DNA from: Falsochrobactrum tianjinense | GTDB lineage: Bacteria; Pseudomonadota; Alphaproteobacteria; Rhizobiales; Rhizobiaceae | Length of the DNA stretch: 64,000 nt | NCBI RefSeq assembly: GCF_019100495.1 | Contig: NZ_JAHRVA010000001.1 | Location: 1,060,597-1,124,596 of the forward strand | Direction: 5' to 3' | Part shown: piece after piece, positions 17,504-26,802 of the stretch | Layout of the letters: each line of letters starts with the position of its first letter | Position numbering within the stretch: position 1 is the first letter of the stretch | Notes under the pieces: model-generated | Seen by the model: the letters and a program-made list of their open reading frames with translations, nothing else | Databases searched by the model: none | Told to the model about the DNA's origin: nothing | Program-made: the position numbers and the translations under genes

Positions 17504-18787
17504 ATGCTCGACATCAAATGGATTCGCGAAAATCCCGAAGCTCTTGACAAGGCGCTTGCCAAGCGCGGAGCAAATCCGCTTTCGTCCGAACTGATCGCGC
17601 TGGACGAAAAGCGCCGCGAACATGTGGGCAAGGTTCAGGCTGCACAGGAACGCCGCAATGCAGCGTCCAAGGAAATCGGCAAGGCCATGGCGCAGAAGAA
17701 TGCCGCTACCGCCGAGAAGCTCAAGACGGAAGTGGGTGAACTCAAGTCTTTTCTATCCGAGGCCGAGGAAGAAGAGCGCCGCCTGATCAGGGAATTGAAC
17801 GATGCGCTGTCGTGCATTCCCAATATTCCGCTTGATGATGTGCCACTTGGCCAGGATGAGGCGGATAATGTCGAAATCCGGCGTATCGGCGACCAGCATA
17901 ATTTTGCGTTCCAGCCCAAGGAGCATTTTGAGCTGGGCGAAGCGCTTGGACTTATGGATTTTGAACGCGCGGCAAAGATCGCAGGTGCACGTTTCACGAT
18001 CCTCAAAGGCGCATTGGCACGTCTTGAGCGCGCGCTCGGCCAGTTCATGCTCGATCTGCACACCACGCAGCATGGCTATATGGAGACCATGCCGCCGCTG
18101 ATGGTACGCGATGAAGCTGTTTACGGTACGGGCCAACTGCCGAAATTTTCAGAAGACCTCTTTCGCACTACCGATGGCCGCTGGTTGATCCCGACAGCGG
18201 AAGTTCCGCTTACCAATCTGGTTGCGGATGAAATTGTCGATGTGAAGACGCTGCCACAACGCTATACAGCCTTGACGCCCTGCTTCCGTTCGGAAGCCGG
18301 ATCAGCTGGCCGCGATACGCGCGGCATGCTGCGCCAGCACCAGTTCCTCAAGGTCGAGATGGTTTCGATCACCGACGCGGAAAGCGCAATTGACGAACAT
18401 GAGCGCATGACCGCCTGCGCCGAAGAAGTGTTGAAGCGTCTTGGCTTGCCGTTCCGTACCGTTGTCCTTTGCACGGGCGATATGGGCTTTGGCGCGCAGA
18501 AAACCTACGATATTGAAGTATGGCTGCCGGGCCAGAACGCTTATCGCGAAATTTCGAGCTGCTCGGTCTGCGGTGATTTTCAGGGGCGCCGCATGAATGC
18601 GCGCTATCGTCCTGAAGGCGAAAAGGCAACCCGTTTCGTGCATACGCTCAACGGTTCGGGTGTTGCTGTCGGTCGCGCCTTGATCGCAGTGATGGAAAAT
18701 TATCAGGAAGAAGACGGAAGCGTTCGCATTCCTGAAGCACTTCAGCCTTATATGGGTGGCCTCACGCGTATTGAAAAAGCCGCCTGA
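17504..18787 (+). CDS. serS: Seryl-tRNA synthetase
   Basis: A 427-residue class II aminoacyl-tRNA synthetase that charges serine and selenocysteine tRNAs. The N-terminal tRNA-binding coiled coil covers about residues 30-105. Motif 2 is visible as [21 protein letters not shown] and motif 3 as [12 protein letters not shown]. The length is normal. The start is the ATG at 17504 ([12 protein letters not shown]). It lies between the tat operon and surE on the same strand. Confidence 0.97.
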   Translation: MLDIKWIRENPEALDKALAKRGANPLSSELIALDEKRREHVGKVQAAQERRNAASKEIGKAMAQKNAATAEKLKTEVGELKSFLSEAEEEERRLIRELNDALSCIPNIPLDDVPLGQDEADNVEIRRIGDQHNFAFQPKEHFELGEALGLMDFERAAKIAGARFTILKGALARLERALGQFMLDLHTTQHGYMETMPPLMVRDEAVYGTGQLPKFSEDLFRTTDGRWLIPTAEVPLTNLVADEIVDVKTLPQRYTALTPCFRSEAGSAGRDTRGMLRQHQFLKVEMVSITDAESAIDEHERMTACAEEVLKRLGLPFRTVVLCTGDMGFGAQKTYDIEVWLPGQNAYREISSCSVCGDFQGRRMNARYRPEGEKATRFVHTLNGSGVAVGRALIAVMENYQEEDGSVRIPEALQPYMGGLTRIEKAA

Positions 18788-18820
18788 CCAAATTTCCAGT
18801 CTCGATAAAGGAGTGAAGAC

Positions 18821-19588
18821 GTGCGTATTCTTCTGACGAACGATGACGGTATCCATGCCGAGGGCCTCGCAGTTCTGGAGCGCATCGCACGCCAGCTCTC
18901 CGATGATGTCTGGGTGGTTGCGCCTGAAACGGACCAGAGCGGACTTGCTCACTCCCTGACGTTGTCGGAACCGCTGCGTCTTCGTCAGATCGACGACCGC
19001 CGCTTTGCTTTGCGCGGCACGCCAACTGATTGCGTCATCATGGGCGTGCGCCACGTCTTGCCCGAGCCGCCGGATTTGGTTCTGTCGGGTGTGAATTCCG
19101 GTGCGAATATGGCTGACGATGTGACCTATTCAGGTACTGTTGCCGGTGCCATGGAAGGAACATTGCTTGGCATTCGCGCCATCGCGCTTTCTCAAGAGTA
19201 CGACTATGAAGGTGATCGGCGCATCGTTCCCTGGGAAACTGCCGAGGCTCATGCGCCTGCTCTGATCAAAAAGCTGATCAAGGCTGGCTGGCCCGAAGGC
19301 GTTCTGCTCAATCTCAATTTTCCCAACTGCGCGCCGGAAGAAGTCAAGGGCACGCGCGTAACCGCACAAGGCAAACTTAGCCACGATGCGCGGCTTGACG
19401 AACGTCGTGATGGACGCGGATTTCCTTATTTCTGGTTGCAGTTTGGCCGCACCAAGGCGGAAGTTGCGCAGGATAGCGATATTGCGGCAATCCGTGCGGA
19501 TTACATTTCCGTCACTCCGCTGCATCTCGACCTGACGGCGCAGAAGGTACGCGCTGAATTGAGCAAGGTGCTTGAGGTCGAAGCATGA
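18821..19588 (+). CDS. surE: 5'-nucleotidase SurE
   Basis: A 255-residue metal-dependent survival-protein phosphatase acting on nucleoside monophosphates and some exopolyphosphates. The N-terminal metal site [13 protein letters not shown] (with Asp8 and Asp9), the [11 protein letters not shown] loop and the [27 protein letters not shown] region are all present. The start is the GTG at 18821, with AAGGAG seven bases upstream (18808-18813). Its last codons overlap the next gene by four bases (ATGA), the classical surE-pcm coupling. Confidence 0.95.
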   Translation: MRILLTNDDGIHAEGLAVLERIARQLSDDVWVVAPETDQSGLAHSLTLSEPLRLRQIDDRRFALRGTPTDCVIMGVRHVLPEPPDLVLSGVNSGANMADDVTYSGTVAGAMEGTLLGIRAIALSQEYDYEGDRRIVPWETAEAHAPALIKKLIKAGWPEGVLLNLNFPNCAPEEVKGTRVTAQGKLSHDARLDERRDGRGFPYFWLQFGRTKAEVAQDSDIAAIRADYISVTPLHLDLTAQKVRAELSKVLEVEA

Positions 19589-20253
19589 ATCAGGCTGTGT
19601 CTGAACGCCAGCAGCTTTCGGACAGAGAAGGATTTGCATCCTTTGTTTTGCGCATGCGGGGGCGGGGTATTGATGATGCCCGCCTTTTTGGGGCAGTCGA
19701 ATCGACGCCGCGCCAAAGCTTTCTGAGCGCATCCTGGTCGCATCTTGCCTATAGTCCGCGTACTGCCCCGCTCGATTGCGGTGCATATATGGAAGGCATT
19801 GACGATCAGGCACGCATTATTTCCGCGCTCCAATTGGAGTCAGGTCATCGTGTGCTTGAAATCGGCACGGGTTCCGGTTTTACCGCCGCTGTCATGGCGA
19901 GCCTTTCCGGTCGGGTGACTACGGTCGAACGCTATCGCAAACTGTGCGACCGCGCCTTGCAGCAGTTTGTTACGCTCAAGCGCGAAAATATCATGGTAAA
20001 ACATGCCGATGGCCGTCATGGCTTTCCGGGCGGGCCATTTGACCGCATCGTTGTCTGGCTTGCCTGCGAAGAGGTGCCGCGCCAGTTTGTGGAACTTCTG
20101 GCAACTCATGGCGTCTTGATCGCTCCTGTTGGCCCCGGTGACGGTCAGCAGATTGTGACGCGCATCGCGAAAGTGGGAAGTCGTTTCGAGCAGGAAAACA
20201 TCATGCCGGTGCGCTATCAGCCCTTTATAGAAGGGGTTTCAGCCGTGCTGTGA
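19585..20253 (+). CDS. pcm: Protein-L-isoaspartate O-methyltransferase family protein
   Basis: A 222-residue S-adenosylmethionine-dependent methyltransferase of the isoaspartyl repair family. The SAM-binding loop is [16 protein letters not shown] at about residue 90, followed by [14 protein letters not shown]. The substrate segment, which in typical members reads GQT(I/V)S/P, is here [16 protein letters not shown], so specificity may have drifted. The ATG overlaps the surE stop (ATGA), so the two are translationally coupled. In Escherichia coli surE and pcm also form an operon. Annotation as pcm is by family and context. Confidence 0.85.
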   Translation: MNQAVSERQQLSDREGFASFVLRMRGRGIDDARLFGAVESTPRQSFLSASWSHLAYSPRTAPLDCGAYMEGIDDQARIISALQLESGHRVLEIGTGSGFTAAVMASLSGRVTTVERYRKLCDRALQQFVTLKRENIMVKHADGRHGFPGGPFDRIVVWLACEEVPRQFVELLATHGVLIAPVGPGDGQQIVTRIAKVGSRFEQENIMPVRYQPFIEGVSAVL

Positions 20254-20325
20254 GCCTTCGCTGGAAGGTGCTTGTGTGATTATGGTGTCTAATTGATGAA
20301 TTTTTTTGCGCGCAAATTTCGATTC

Positions 20326-20357
20326 TTAACCAGCGAGTAACATTAACGCGTTTTAAT
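20326..20357 (+). promoter_or_regulatory. Candidate CtrA-type site upstream of the LysM/M23 gene
   Basis: TTAA-N7-GTAAC at 20326-20341 differs by one base from the CtrA consensus TTAA-N7-TTAAC known from Caulobacter and Brucella; a second degenerate TTAA pair follows at 20343-20356. It is centred about 60 bases before the next start codon. Confidence 0.35.
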
Positions 20358-20395
20358 CAGTCCCAGTGAGTATCTAGAGTGTGGGCGAGTTGAAC

Positions 20396-21625
20396 ATGCG
20401 TTTTCCAATATTGCAGCATACGTCCGAGCGCCTTCTGCGGAATGCAGCCATCGTTCTGATTGCCGGGTTTGGTGCAGGATGCAGCGCCGATACGATGCGC
20501 TTTACCGATGGACTTTATACGGGTTCCACGTCCAGTCAGCGCGTCGTGCAGCAGTCCTCCAATAATGTCTATGCGTCCGCGCCAGTTGCTGCCGCGCAAC
20601 CAGTTTCAAGCGGTTCGGTCCAGCGCAACAGCCTTCCGCCAGTCTCTTCCGCCCCTGTGGCCGCTGCCGCGACACAGGCGCAAAACCAGGTGTATGAAGC
20701 ACAGAATACAGCCGCCAACCGCGTCAATAATGCCGCGGCAAATGCGGAAACCAGAGTGGTGAGTGCCGCTGGGGCGGCGAACAATGTCGCTGTTGGCACG
20801 AAGGTGCTGGGCCAGTTGCCCGCGACCGCAGACGGGGTTCCGCTGCCAGCCCCCAACACTGCCGCTGTCCCGGCGCCTGCGCCAGCTGCCAACAATGCAC
20901 CGAAAACCGCTTCGGCGAGTGGCTATACGGTCAAGAGCGGAGATTCTCTTTTCTCTATTGCGCAAAAACACAGCGTTCCAGTCGAACAGTTGAAGAAGGC
21001 AAACGGCCTCACCAATGGGGCTATCCGCGTCGGGCAGTCACTGGTTATCCCTCCTGCCACTGGCGCTGCGACGCAAGTAGCCGCCGTCTCGCCGCAGCCG
21101 CAAAAGCCAGCGACTACCGGAAATGTAAAGACGGTTTCGGCGCCGCCAGACGCTGCGGACGTCAAGCCTTACACGCCGCCGCAGGCCAGCAACAAGGTCA
21201 TTGAGGAAGCCGAAAAAGATCAGGCAGCTGTGCCGTCTTCCACCGGCATTTCGCAGATGCGCTGGCCAGTTCGTGGTCGCGTATTGGCAAGTTTTGGCCA
21301 GCGTGACGGCACGTCTGTCAATGACGGCATCGACATCATGGTTCCGGAAGGCACGTCGGTAAAGGCTGCTGAAAACGGGGTGGTCATCTATGCGGGTGAT
21401 GGTTTGAAGGAGTTCGGCCAGACAGTTCTCATTCGCCATGATAATGGCCTTGTCACCGTCTACGGCCATAACAGCCAGATTCTGGTGCAGCGCGGCCAGA
21501 AGGTCCGTCGGGGCGAGAATATCGCTAAGTCCGGCATGAGCGGCAAGGCGAAATCACCGAAGCTCCATTTCGAGGTTCGCAAGGATTCATCGCCCGTTAA
21601 TCCGGCTAAATATCTGGAATCCTGA
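20396..21625 (+). CDS. LysM and LytM/M23-domain lipoprotein, NlpD-like amidase activator
   Basis: A 409-residue outer-envelope lipoprotein. The lipobox GFGAGC puts the lipidated cysteine near residue 26. An alanine-rich linker is followed by a LysM domain at about 180-225 ([16 protein letters not shown]) and a C-terminal LytM/M23 domain at about 280-405. The zinc ligands are degenerate: the first histidine of HxGID is replaced (NDGIDIM) and the HxH motif reads KLHFEV. That matches NlpD/EnvC-type factors, which activate amidases rather than cut peptidoglycan. The ATG at 20396 is chosen; a GTG at 20381 would add five residues. It follows pcm by 142 bases. Confidence 0.88.
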   Translation: MRFPILQHTSERLLRNAAIVLIAGFGAGCSADTMRFTDGLYTGSTSSQRVVQQSSNNVYASAPVAAAQPVSSGSVQRNSLPPVSSAPVAAAATQAQNQVYEAQNTAANRVNNAAANAETRVVSAAGAANNVAVGTKVLGQLPATADGVPLPAPNTAAVPAPAPAANNAPKTASASGYTVKSGDSLFSIAQKHSVPVEQLKKANGLTNGAIRVGQSLVIPPATGAATQVAAVSPQPQKPATTGNVKTVSAPPDAADVKPYTPPQASNKVIEEAEKDQAAVPSSTGISQMRWPVRGRVLASFGQRDGTSVNDGIDIMVPEGTSVKAAENGVVIYAGDGLKEFGQTVLIRHDNGLVTVYGHNSQILVQRGQKVRRGENIAKSGMSGKAKSPKLHFEVRKDSSPVNPAKYLES

Positions 21626-21631
21626 GAAGAT

Positions 21632-21681
21632 TAGAGCGTATCCCGAAAAGTGTGAAGCGGTTTTCGGATAAGATGCGAGTC
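21632..21681. repeat. Extragenic palindromic repeat (REP-like)
   Basis: The core pairs CCGAAAA (21643-21649) with TTTTCGG (21661-21667) across a GTGTGAAGCGG spacer. I recognise this core from intergenic regions of Brucella and related genomes, but cannot count copies here because the window holds only one clear example. Confidence 0.5.
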
Positions 21682-21707
21682 AAAACAAATAAGAGCGTGA
21701 GAGCTTC

Positions 21708-21739
21708 AAAAAAGGCGGGTCAATGACCCGCCTTTTTTG
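21708..21739. terminator. Bidirectional terminator between the LysM/M23 gene and the DUF815 gene
   Basis: Perfect stem with an A6 arm and a T6 arm around GGCGGGTCA/TGACCCGCC (21708-21722 with 21724-21738). It serves both convergent genes. Confidence 0.88.
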
Positions 21740-21740
21740 A

Positions 21741-22604
21741 TTACATCGTTTTTCCGAGCCGACCGGTAAGATCTTGAATATATTGCCATGCGACACGACC
21801 GGAGCGATTTCCGCGGGTGGTCGACCATTCCAGCGCTTCCGCATGCATTTTTTTCCGATCATAATCGAGCTTATAATGGGCCGCATAGCCGTCCACCATG
21901 TTCAGATAATCGTCCTGGTTGCATTTATGAAACCCAAGCCACAGGCCAAATCGATCGGATAGGGAAACCTTTTCCTCGATGGCTTCGGACGGATTGATCG
22001 CCGTCGAGCGTTCATTGTCGATCATATCGCGCGGCATGAGGTGACGGCGATTCGAGGTCGCATAGAAAATCACGTTACCCGGACGACCTTCCACGCCACC
22101 CTCAAGTGCTGCTTTCAGCGACTTGTAGGACGTATCGTCATGATCAAAGGAAAGATCGTCGCAAAACAGGATAAAGCGATAGGGCGCGTCTTTGATAAGG
22201 TTCATCAGCGCAGGCAGGCTGCCTATATCCTCGCGGTGAATCTCGATCAGCTTCAAAGGTGCCTGATTGGATAGTTCCGCATTGACGCTCGCCTGTGCGG
22301 CCTTGACGAGCGAAGATTTTCCCATGCCGCGCGCGCCCCAGAGCAGAACGTTGTTGGCCGGATAGCCTTTGGCGAAGCGGCGTGTATTATCCACCAACTG
22401 GTCGCGTACCAGATCGACGCCGCGAATGAGCGATATATCCACTCGATTGACGTTTTTGACTGGATCGAGCGTCAGGCGTTCGGGTGCCCAGACAAAGCAA
22501 TCGGCGGCTTCAAGATCGGGAATCGCGGGTTGTGGCGGTGCGATGCGTTCGAGTGCGGCGATCAGGCGGTCAAGTTTCTGGCTGAGTATATTTTCGGTTG
22601 TCAT
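21741..22604 (-). CDS. DUF815 AAA-type ATPase
   Basis: A 287-residue ATPase of the DUF815 family. The Walker A loop is WGARGMGKSSLVKA at about residue 110, the Walker B region FILFCDDLSFD at about 165 and an arginine-rich sensor region follows (TSNRRHLMPRDM). The function is not established in the family. The start ATG at 22604 gives MTTENILSQKLDRL. It is divergent from yajC with 155 bases between the starts. Nothing in the neighbourhood indicates its substrate. Confidence 0.88.
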   Translation of the reverse strand: MTTENILSQKLDRLIAALERIAPPQPAIPDLEAADCFVWAPERLTLDPVKNVNRVDISLIRGVDLVRDQLVDNTRRFAKGYPANNVLLWGARGMGKSSLVKAAQASVNAELSNQAPLKLIEIHREDIGSLPALMNLIKDAPYRFILFCDDLSFDHDDTSYKSLKAALEGGVEGRPGNVIFYATSNRRHLMPRDMIDNERSTAINPSEAIEEKVSLSDRFGLWLGFHKCNQDDYLNMVDGYAAHYKLDYDRKKMHAEALEWSTTRGNRSGRVAWQYIQDLTGRLGKTM

Positions 22605-22759
22605 TTAATGCCCTCAAGTGATGGACAGGGCTTAACATGCCACAGCTTACGGGAAAAGTGTGCGACCTTGGCGCGGTTGAGCCTTCGCCGGTTGCAATTG
22701 CCGCACCAACCATTGTAATGCCGTAAATAATTGTCTTCGTGATCTTAAAGGAGTTTCTG

Positions 22760-23104
22760 ATGTTTGTAACACCGGCTTTTGCCCAGGCACCCGGCGGCGG
22801 CGCTTTCGGACCAGATATGCTCATGAGCATTCTGCCTTTCGTTCTTATTTTCGTAATCATGTATTTCCTTATCATCCGCCCGCAGCGCACGCAGATGAAG
22901 AAACGCCAGGAAATGCTGGCTGCTGTTCGCCGTGGCGATACGGTTGTGACTGGCGGCGGTATTGTCGGCAAGGTCCAGAAAGTCAACGATGACGGCGAAA
23001 TCGAAATCGAAATCGCTGAAGGCGTCCGTATTCGGGTTCTGCGCAGCACTTTGATGGAAGTGCGCGTCAAAGGCGAGCCGGTAGCCGACAATAAGAGTAA
23101 GTAA
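22760..23104 (+). CDS. yajC: Preprotein translocase subunit YajC
   Basis: A 114-residue accessory subunit of the Sec translocase that associates with SecD and SecF. It has one membrane helix at about residues 18-42 (LMSILPFVLIFVIMYFLIIRPQ), then the conserved QRTQMKKRQEMLAAVRRGDTVVTGGGIVGKV cytoplasmic segment. AAAGGAG lies eight bases before the ATG at 22760. It is followed by a 184-base leader and then secDF, the usual order in this group. Confidence 0.95.
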   Translation: MFVTPAFAQAPGGGAFGPDMLMSILPFVLIFVIMYFLIIRPQRTQMKKRQEMLAAVRRGDTVVTGGGIVGKVQKVNDDGEIEIEIAEGVRIRVLRSTLMEVRVKGEPVADNKSK

Positions 23105-23194
23105 GCTCTTTCAAGGAGCAACGGGGCTCCGGAAATCATCGGCCCTTTCGAGCTGGTCCCACACGCCTTTCGATGACCGGAGTTCGGCAAAGTG

Positions 23195-23217
23195 ATGCAT
23201 GGCGCGCAGCCATGCAT
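23195..23217 (+). promoter_or_regulatory. Stem-loop in the leader of secDF
   Basis: Perfect 9-bp stem ATGCATGGC/GCCATGCAT (23195-23203 with 23209-23217) with a five-base GCGCA loop, 72 bases before the secDF start. There is no T-tract, so it is not a simple terminator. Its role is unknown. Confidence 0.45.
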
Positions 23218-23288
23218 ATTCGCTGGAGAGCAATATGCAATTTGCGCTCTGGCTCCTTTGATTCAAGCCGAAACGGAATTGCCGCTCT

Positions 23289-25568
23289 ATGCTTTATTTT
23301 TCACGTTGGAAAACGGCGCTGATCTGGCTGGCGGTCATTGTCAGCTTTATTATTGCATCCCCCAATTTTTTCTCGCGTGAAACATTGGCGAATCTGCCGG
23401 GTTTCCTGCCCAAACAGCAGGTTTCCCTTGGCCTTGATCTTTCTGGCGGCTCCCGTCTGGTTCTTCGGGTGCAGAATGCCGGCGAGGGTGATACAGCCCG
23501 CGCCGCCGCCATCATGCACCAGCGTCTTGAAGAGCTTGGCTATGGAAAACCCATTGTTGAGGAAGAGGGGCGCAACCGGATTCGCGTCGAGGTTCCAGGT
23601 CTTTATGACGCGCAGCTTCTCAAGGATATTCTCAGCATTCGCGGGGATTTGGCTTTCCGCGCCGTCGATGATTCCATGTCCTCGAATGACGCCATTCAGG
23701 GAATTCCGCCTGCCGATAGCGAGGTTGTCTATTCCTATGATGATCCCCCCATTGGATACCTGCTGAAGAAACAGCCGGTTTTCACCGGCGCGGATATCAC
23801 CGATGCCAAAGCAACGCTATCGCCGGACGATGGCGAGCCGCTCATCACGCTGACGCTGGACGAGAAGGGCCGCAGCAATCTCGCCGCAGCGACCGGGCAG
23901 GCACTCGGCACGCGCTTTGCAATCGTGGTGGACAACCAGGTTGTTTCCGCACCGGTTGTAAATGAACCGCTTGATACCAGCGAATTGCTGATTTCTGGTG
24001 CGTTTGATTTGCCGTCTGCCAATAATATGGCCGTGGTTCTGCGCTCGGGTGCCTTACCGCAGGCCGTTTCGGTGCTTGAAGAACGCACGATTGCTTCCGC
24101 GCTTGGCGATGATTATGCGAGCGCCGCCATACTGGCCATCGTTCTTGCAGCAGTGCTTGTCGGCCTGTTTATGGTGCTTTCCTATGGCATCCTCGGCGTT
24201 ATCGCCATGGTTGCCCTTCTCGCCAATATCATCATTCTGACTGCCATTTTGTCGATGATTGGAGCGTCGGTCAGCTTTGCGAGTATTGCTGGTCTCGTCC
24301 TTACCATCGGTATGGCGGTCGATGCGAATGTGCTCATTTATGAGCGCGTGCGCGAGGATCGCCGCAAGGGCTATTCCGTGGTACAGGCGATGGAATCGGG
24401 GTTCTATCGTGCGCTTTCGACCATTGTTGACGCCAATCTGACGACCCTGATTGCGGCGATGGTGTTGTTTCTGCTTGGTTCGGGCGCGGTGCACGGTTTT
24501 GCGCTGACAGTTGCCATCGGTATCGGCACAACGCTATTCACCACGCTGACTTTTACGCGTCTTCTCATTGCGCAATGGGTGCGGACAGCTAAGCCCAAGG
24601 AAGTGCCAAAGCGCCGCCTCAAACTCGTCCCTACGGTTACGAAAATTCCCTTCATGCGTCTCCAGTTCGTCACGCTGGGCATATCGGTTCTGGCCTGCGC
24701 TATCGTCGTCGCTCTGTTCGTCAATATCGGCTTCAACTATGGCATCGATTTCCGCGGCGGATCTATGGTCGAACTTCAGGCGCGTAGTGGCGACGCTGAC
24801 CTTGTGGATATCAATGATCGCCTAGCCGAACTCAATATCGATAGCGCCCATGTCCTCCCCGCCGAATCGACCCGCTCGGCATTGTTGATCATTGGTAGCC
24901 AGGAAGTGGGCGACGATGCGGAGCAGACGGTTGCGGTCAAGCTGCGCGGTGAATTCGAGGAAGATTATTCATTCCGGCGCGTTGAAGTGGTCGGCCCTAC
25001 CGTTTCCGAACAATTGTCGCGTGCAGGGTTGCTCGCCGTCATTCTTTCGCTGATCGGCATTTTTGCCTATGTCTGGGTTCGCTTCCGCTGGCAGCTCGCT
25101 CTTGGCGCGGTACTGTCGACCCTGCATGATGTCATCATTCTCGCGGGTATGTTCATCGTTTTCCGTATGGAGTTCAATCTGTGGAGCGTGGCCGCTATTC
25201 TGACGATTATCGGCTATTCTCTCAATGATACCATTGTGATCTATGATCGTGTGCGCGAAAATCTACGCCGCTATAAAAGCGCGCCCTTACCCGCAATCAT
25301 CGATGCTTCCATCAATCAGACATTATCACGGACCCTGCTGACGTCCTTTGTCACTTTCATTGCGCATATTCCGCTCTATGTATTTGGAGGCGTGGATATT
25401 CGCAGTTTTGCGCTGGCGCTTAGCGTAGGCATCGTTGTGGCAAGCTACTCCTCCATTTTCATCGCAGCACCTCTCTTGGTGCAGTTTGGGCTCAAGCCGC
25501 GTGGGTCCGCAGATGACGATGGCGTGGGGGAGGATTTGGCGCAGTCACTCAATCTGGATAGCATGTAA
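23289..25568 (+). CDS. secD: Fused protein translocase subunit SecDF
   Basis: A 759-residue polytopic membrane protein that merges SecD and SecF. These use the proton gradient to help complete protein translocation through SecYEG. The SecD half (about 1-430) has [15 protein letters not shown] at about residue 45, a periplasmic domain, and the five-to-six-helix core with [22 protein letters not shown]. The SecF half (about 450-740) repeats the pattern with [15 protein letters not shown] and a final [22 protein letters not shown]. The two conserved D..N helices occur once in each half. The start is the ATG at 23289. Its stop overlaps the next gene by one base. Confidence 0.96.
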   Translation: MLYFSRWKTALIWLAVIVSFIIASPNFFSRETLANLPGFLPKQQVSLGLDLSGGSRLVLRVQNAGEGDTARAAAIMHQRLEELGYGKPIVEEEGRNRIRVEVPGLYDAQLLKDILSIRGDLAFRAVDDSMSSNDAIQGIPPADSEVVYSYDDPPIGYLLKKQPVFTGADITDAKATLSPDDGEPLITLTLDEKGRSNLAAATGQALGTRFAIVVDNQVVSAPVVNEPLDTSELLISGAFDLPSANNMAVVLRSGALPQAVSVLEERTIASALGDDYASAAILAIVLAAVLVGLFMVLSYGILGVIAMVALLANIIILTAILSMIGASVSFASIAGLVLTIGMAVDANVLIYERVREDRRKGYSVVQAMESGFYRALSTIVDANLTTLIAAMVLFLLGSGAVHGFALTVAIGIGTTLFTTLTFTRLLIAQWVRTAKPKEVPKRRLKLVPTVTKIPFMRLQFVTLGISVLACAIVVALFVNIGFNYGIDFRGGSMVELQARSGDADLVDINDRLAELNIDSAHVLPAESTRSALLIIGSQEVGDDAEQTVAVKLRGEFEEDYSFRRVEVVGPTVSEQLSRAGLLAVILSLIGIFAYVWVRFRWQLALGAVLSTLHDVIILAGMFIVFRMEFNLWSVAAILTIIGYSLNDTIVIYDRVRENLRRYKSAPLPAIIDASINQTLSRTLLTSFVTFIAHIPLYVFGGVDIRSFALALSVGIVVASYSSIFIAAPLLVQFGLKPRGSADDDGVGEDLAQSLNLDSM

Positions 25569-25957
25569 TGGCAAAAGGCATAGAAATCCGCGAAGCTCAT
25601 TTTCCGGGCCGCGCACCTATTGATGCATATGGCAATGGCGGCTTTCGCTTTGCTGATATGTCGCACCGGGGATCGATTTTCTGCCTGCCGACGGGCATTC
25701 ATGGCTGGGAGCCGCAGACGCCGCCGATCCTTTCGCGCCGGGACATCGACATGATTCTGGAACAGGCAGCGGATATCGAAATTCTTCTGGTCGGCACCGG
25801 GATGGATTTGCGGCGCATCCCCGAAGAGGTGCGCGCAGTCCTGCGCGCCCATCACATTTCATCCGACCCGATGAGCACAGGTGCCGCCGTGCGCACCTAT
25901 AATGTGCTTCTGGCCGAAGATCGCGCAGTCGCGGCGGCGCTGCTTGCTGTAGACTGA
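25568..25957 (+). CDS. Mth938-like (DUF498) domain protein, NDUFAF3 family
   Basis: A 129-residue single-domain protein of the Mth938 family (DUF498). Motifs include DAYGNGGFRFADMSHRGSIFCLPTGIHGW and the central LVGTGMD. Human NDUFAF3, a respiratory complex I assembly factor, is in this family. The start overlaps the secDF stop by one base and the next gene begins five bases after its stop, so all three are likely one transcript. A role in complex I assembly in bacteria is inference. Confidence 0.9.
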   Translation: MAKGIEIREAHFPGRAPIDAYGNGGFRFADMSHRGSIFCLPTGIHGWEPQTPPILSRRDIDMILEQAADIEILLVGTGMDLRRIPEEVRAVLRAHHISSDPMSTGAAVRTYNVLLAEDRAVAAALLAVD

Positions 25958-25962
25958 AACCC

Positions 25963-26802
25963 ATGAACCAGAATGAGGCACATTGCCTGACCCTTCTGCG
26001 CGAAGCGGACCGGGATCGTTATCTTAGCGTGCTCTATGCGCCCGCAGACAAGCGCGGCGCACTGGCGGCCCTTTATGCATTCAACGCCGAAATCGCCCGC
26101 ATTCGTGACCTCGTGCATGAGCCGCTCCCCGGCGAGGTGCGCCTGCAATGGTGGCGCGATCTCATCAATGGAGAGGCGCGGGGAAGCGCCGATGCAAGCC
26201 CGATAGCAGCGGCATTGATCGCAGCAATCGAAAAATACGATCTGCCGCGCATTGCGTTCGACAATTATTGTGAGGCGCGTATCTTCGATCTTTACGACGA
26301 TCCCATGCCGAGCCGCAACGATCTGGAAGGTTACTGCGGGGAAACGGCATCGGCTTTGGTCCAGCTTGCGGGTTTCATTCTGGACCGCGATGCGGCGCAG
26401 TCGCATACGGAAACAATCGGCCATGCCGGCGTTGCGCAGGCCGTGACCGGTTTGATGCGCCTTTTGCCGGTCCATCGGCGGCGCGGCCAGCTTTATGCAC
26501 CTGCCGATATGCTCCAGGCCGTTGGCGTCACGCGTGGGGCGATGCTGGGGAATGAGGATCATTCCGCGCATGAACGCGTAATCCGCGCCATGCTGGCCTT
26601 GGCGCGCGAGCATTTCGCCATCTTCGAAAAGGCGAAGAAAGACTTACCCAAAAGCCTTGGTCCGGCATTTCTGCCGATGGCGCTCATTCCCGCTTATCTG
26701 AAGGCAATCGAGCGATTGGGTGACAAAGCTGCCGAGCGAGTGGCCGATCTTTCGCCCATCCGCAAGCAGTGGCTGATACTGCGCGCGAATTTCCAGAACT
26801 AA
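25963..26802 (+). CDS. Squalene/phytoene synthase-like protein, NDUFAF6 type
   Basis: A 279-residue protein with the trans-isoprenyl synthase fold. It lacks a clear pair of DxxxD metal-binding motifs: the expected first motif region reads [31 protein letters not shown] and the second [17 protein letters not shown]. That pattern resembles NDUFAF6 (C8orf38), a mitochondrial complex I assembly factor, more than carotenoid enzymes. It is coupled to the Mth938-like gene upstream (five-base gap). Its 3' end overlaps the convergent trmFO end by four bases. It could still be a prenyl synthase of the hopanoid or carotenoid type, but no such partners are visible. Confidence 0.85.
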   Translation: MNQNEAHCLTLLREADRDRYLSVLYAPADKRGALAALYAFNAEIARIRDLVHEPLPGEVRLQWWRDLINGEARGSADASPIAAALIAAIEKYDLPRIAFDNYCEARIFDLYDDPMPSRNDLEGYCGETASALVQLAGFILDRDAAQSHTETIGHAGVAQAVTGLMRLLPVHRRRGQLYAPADMLQAVGVTRGAMLGNEDHSAHERVIRAMLALAREHFAIFEKAKKDLPKSLGPAFLPMALIPAYLKAIERLGDKAAERVADLSPIRKQWLILRANFQN

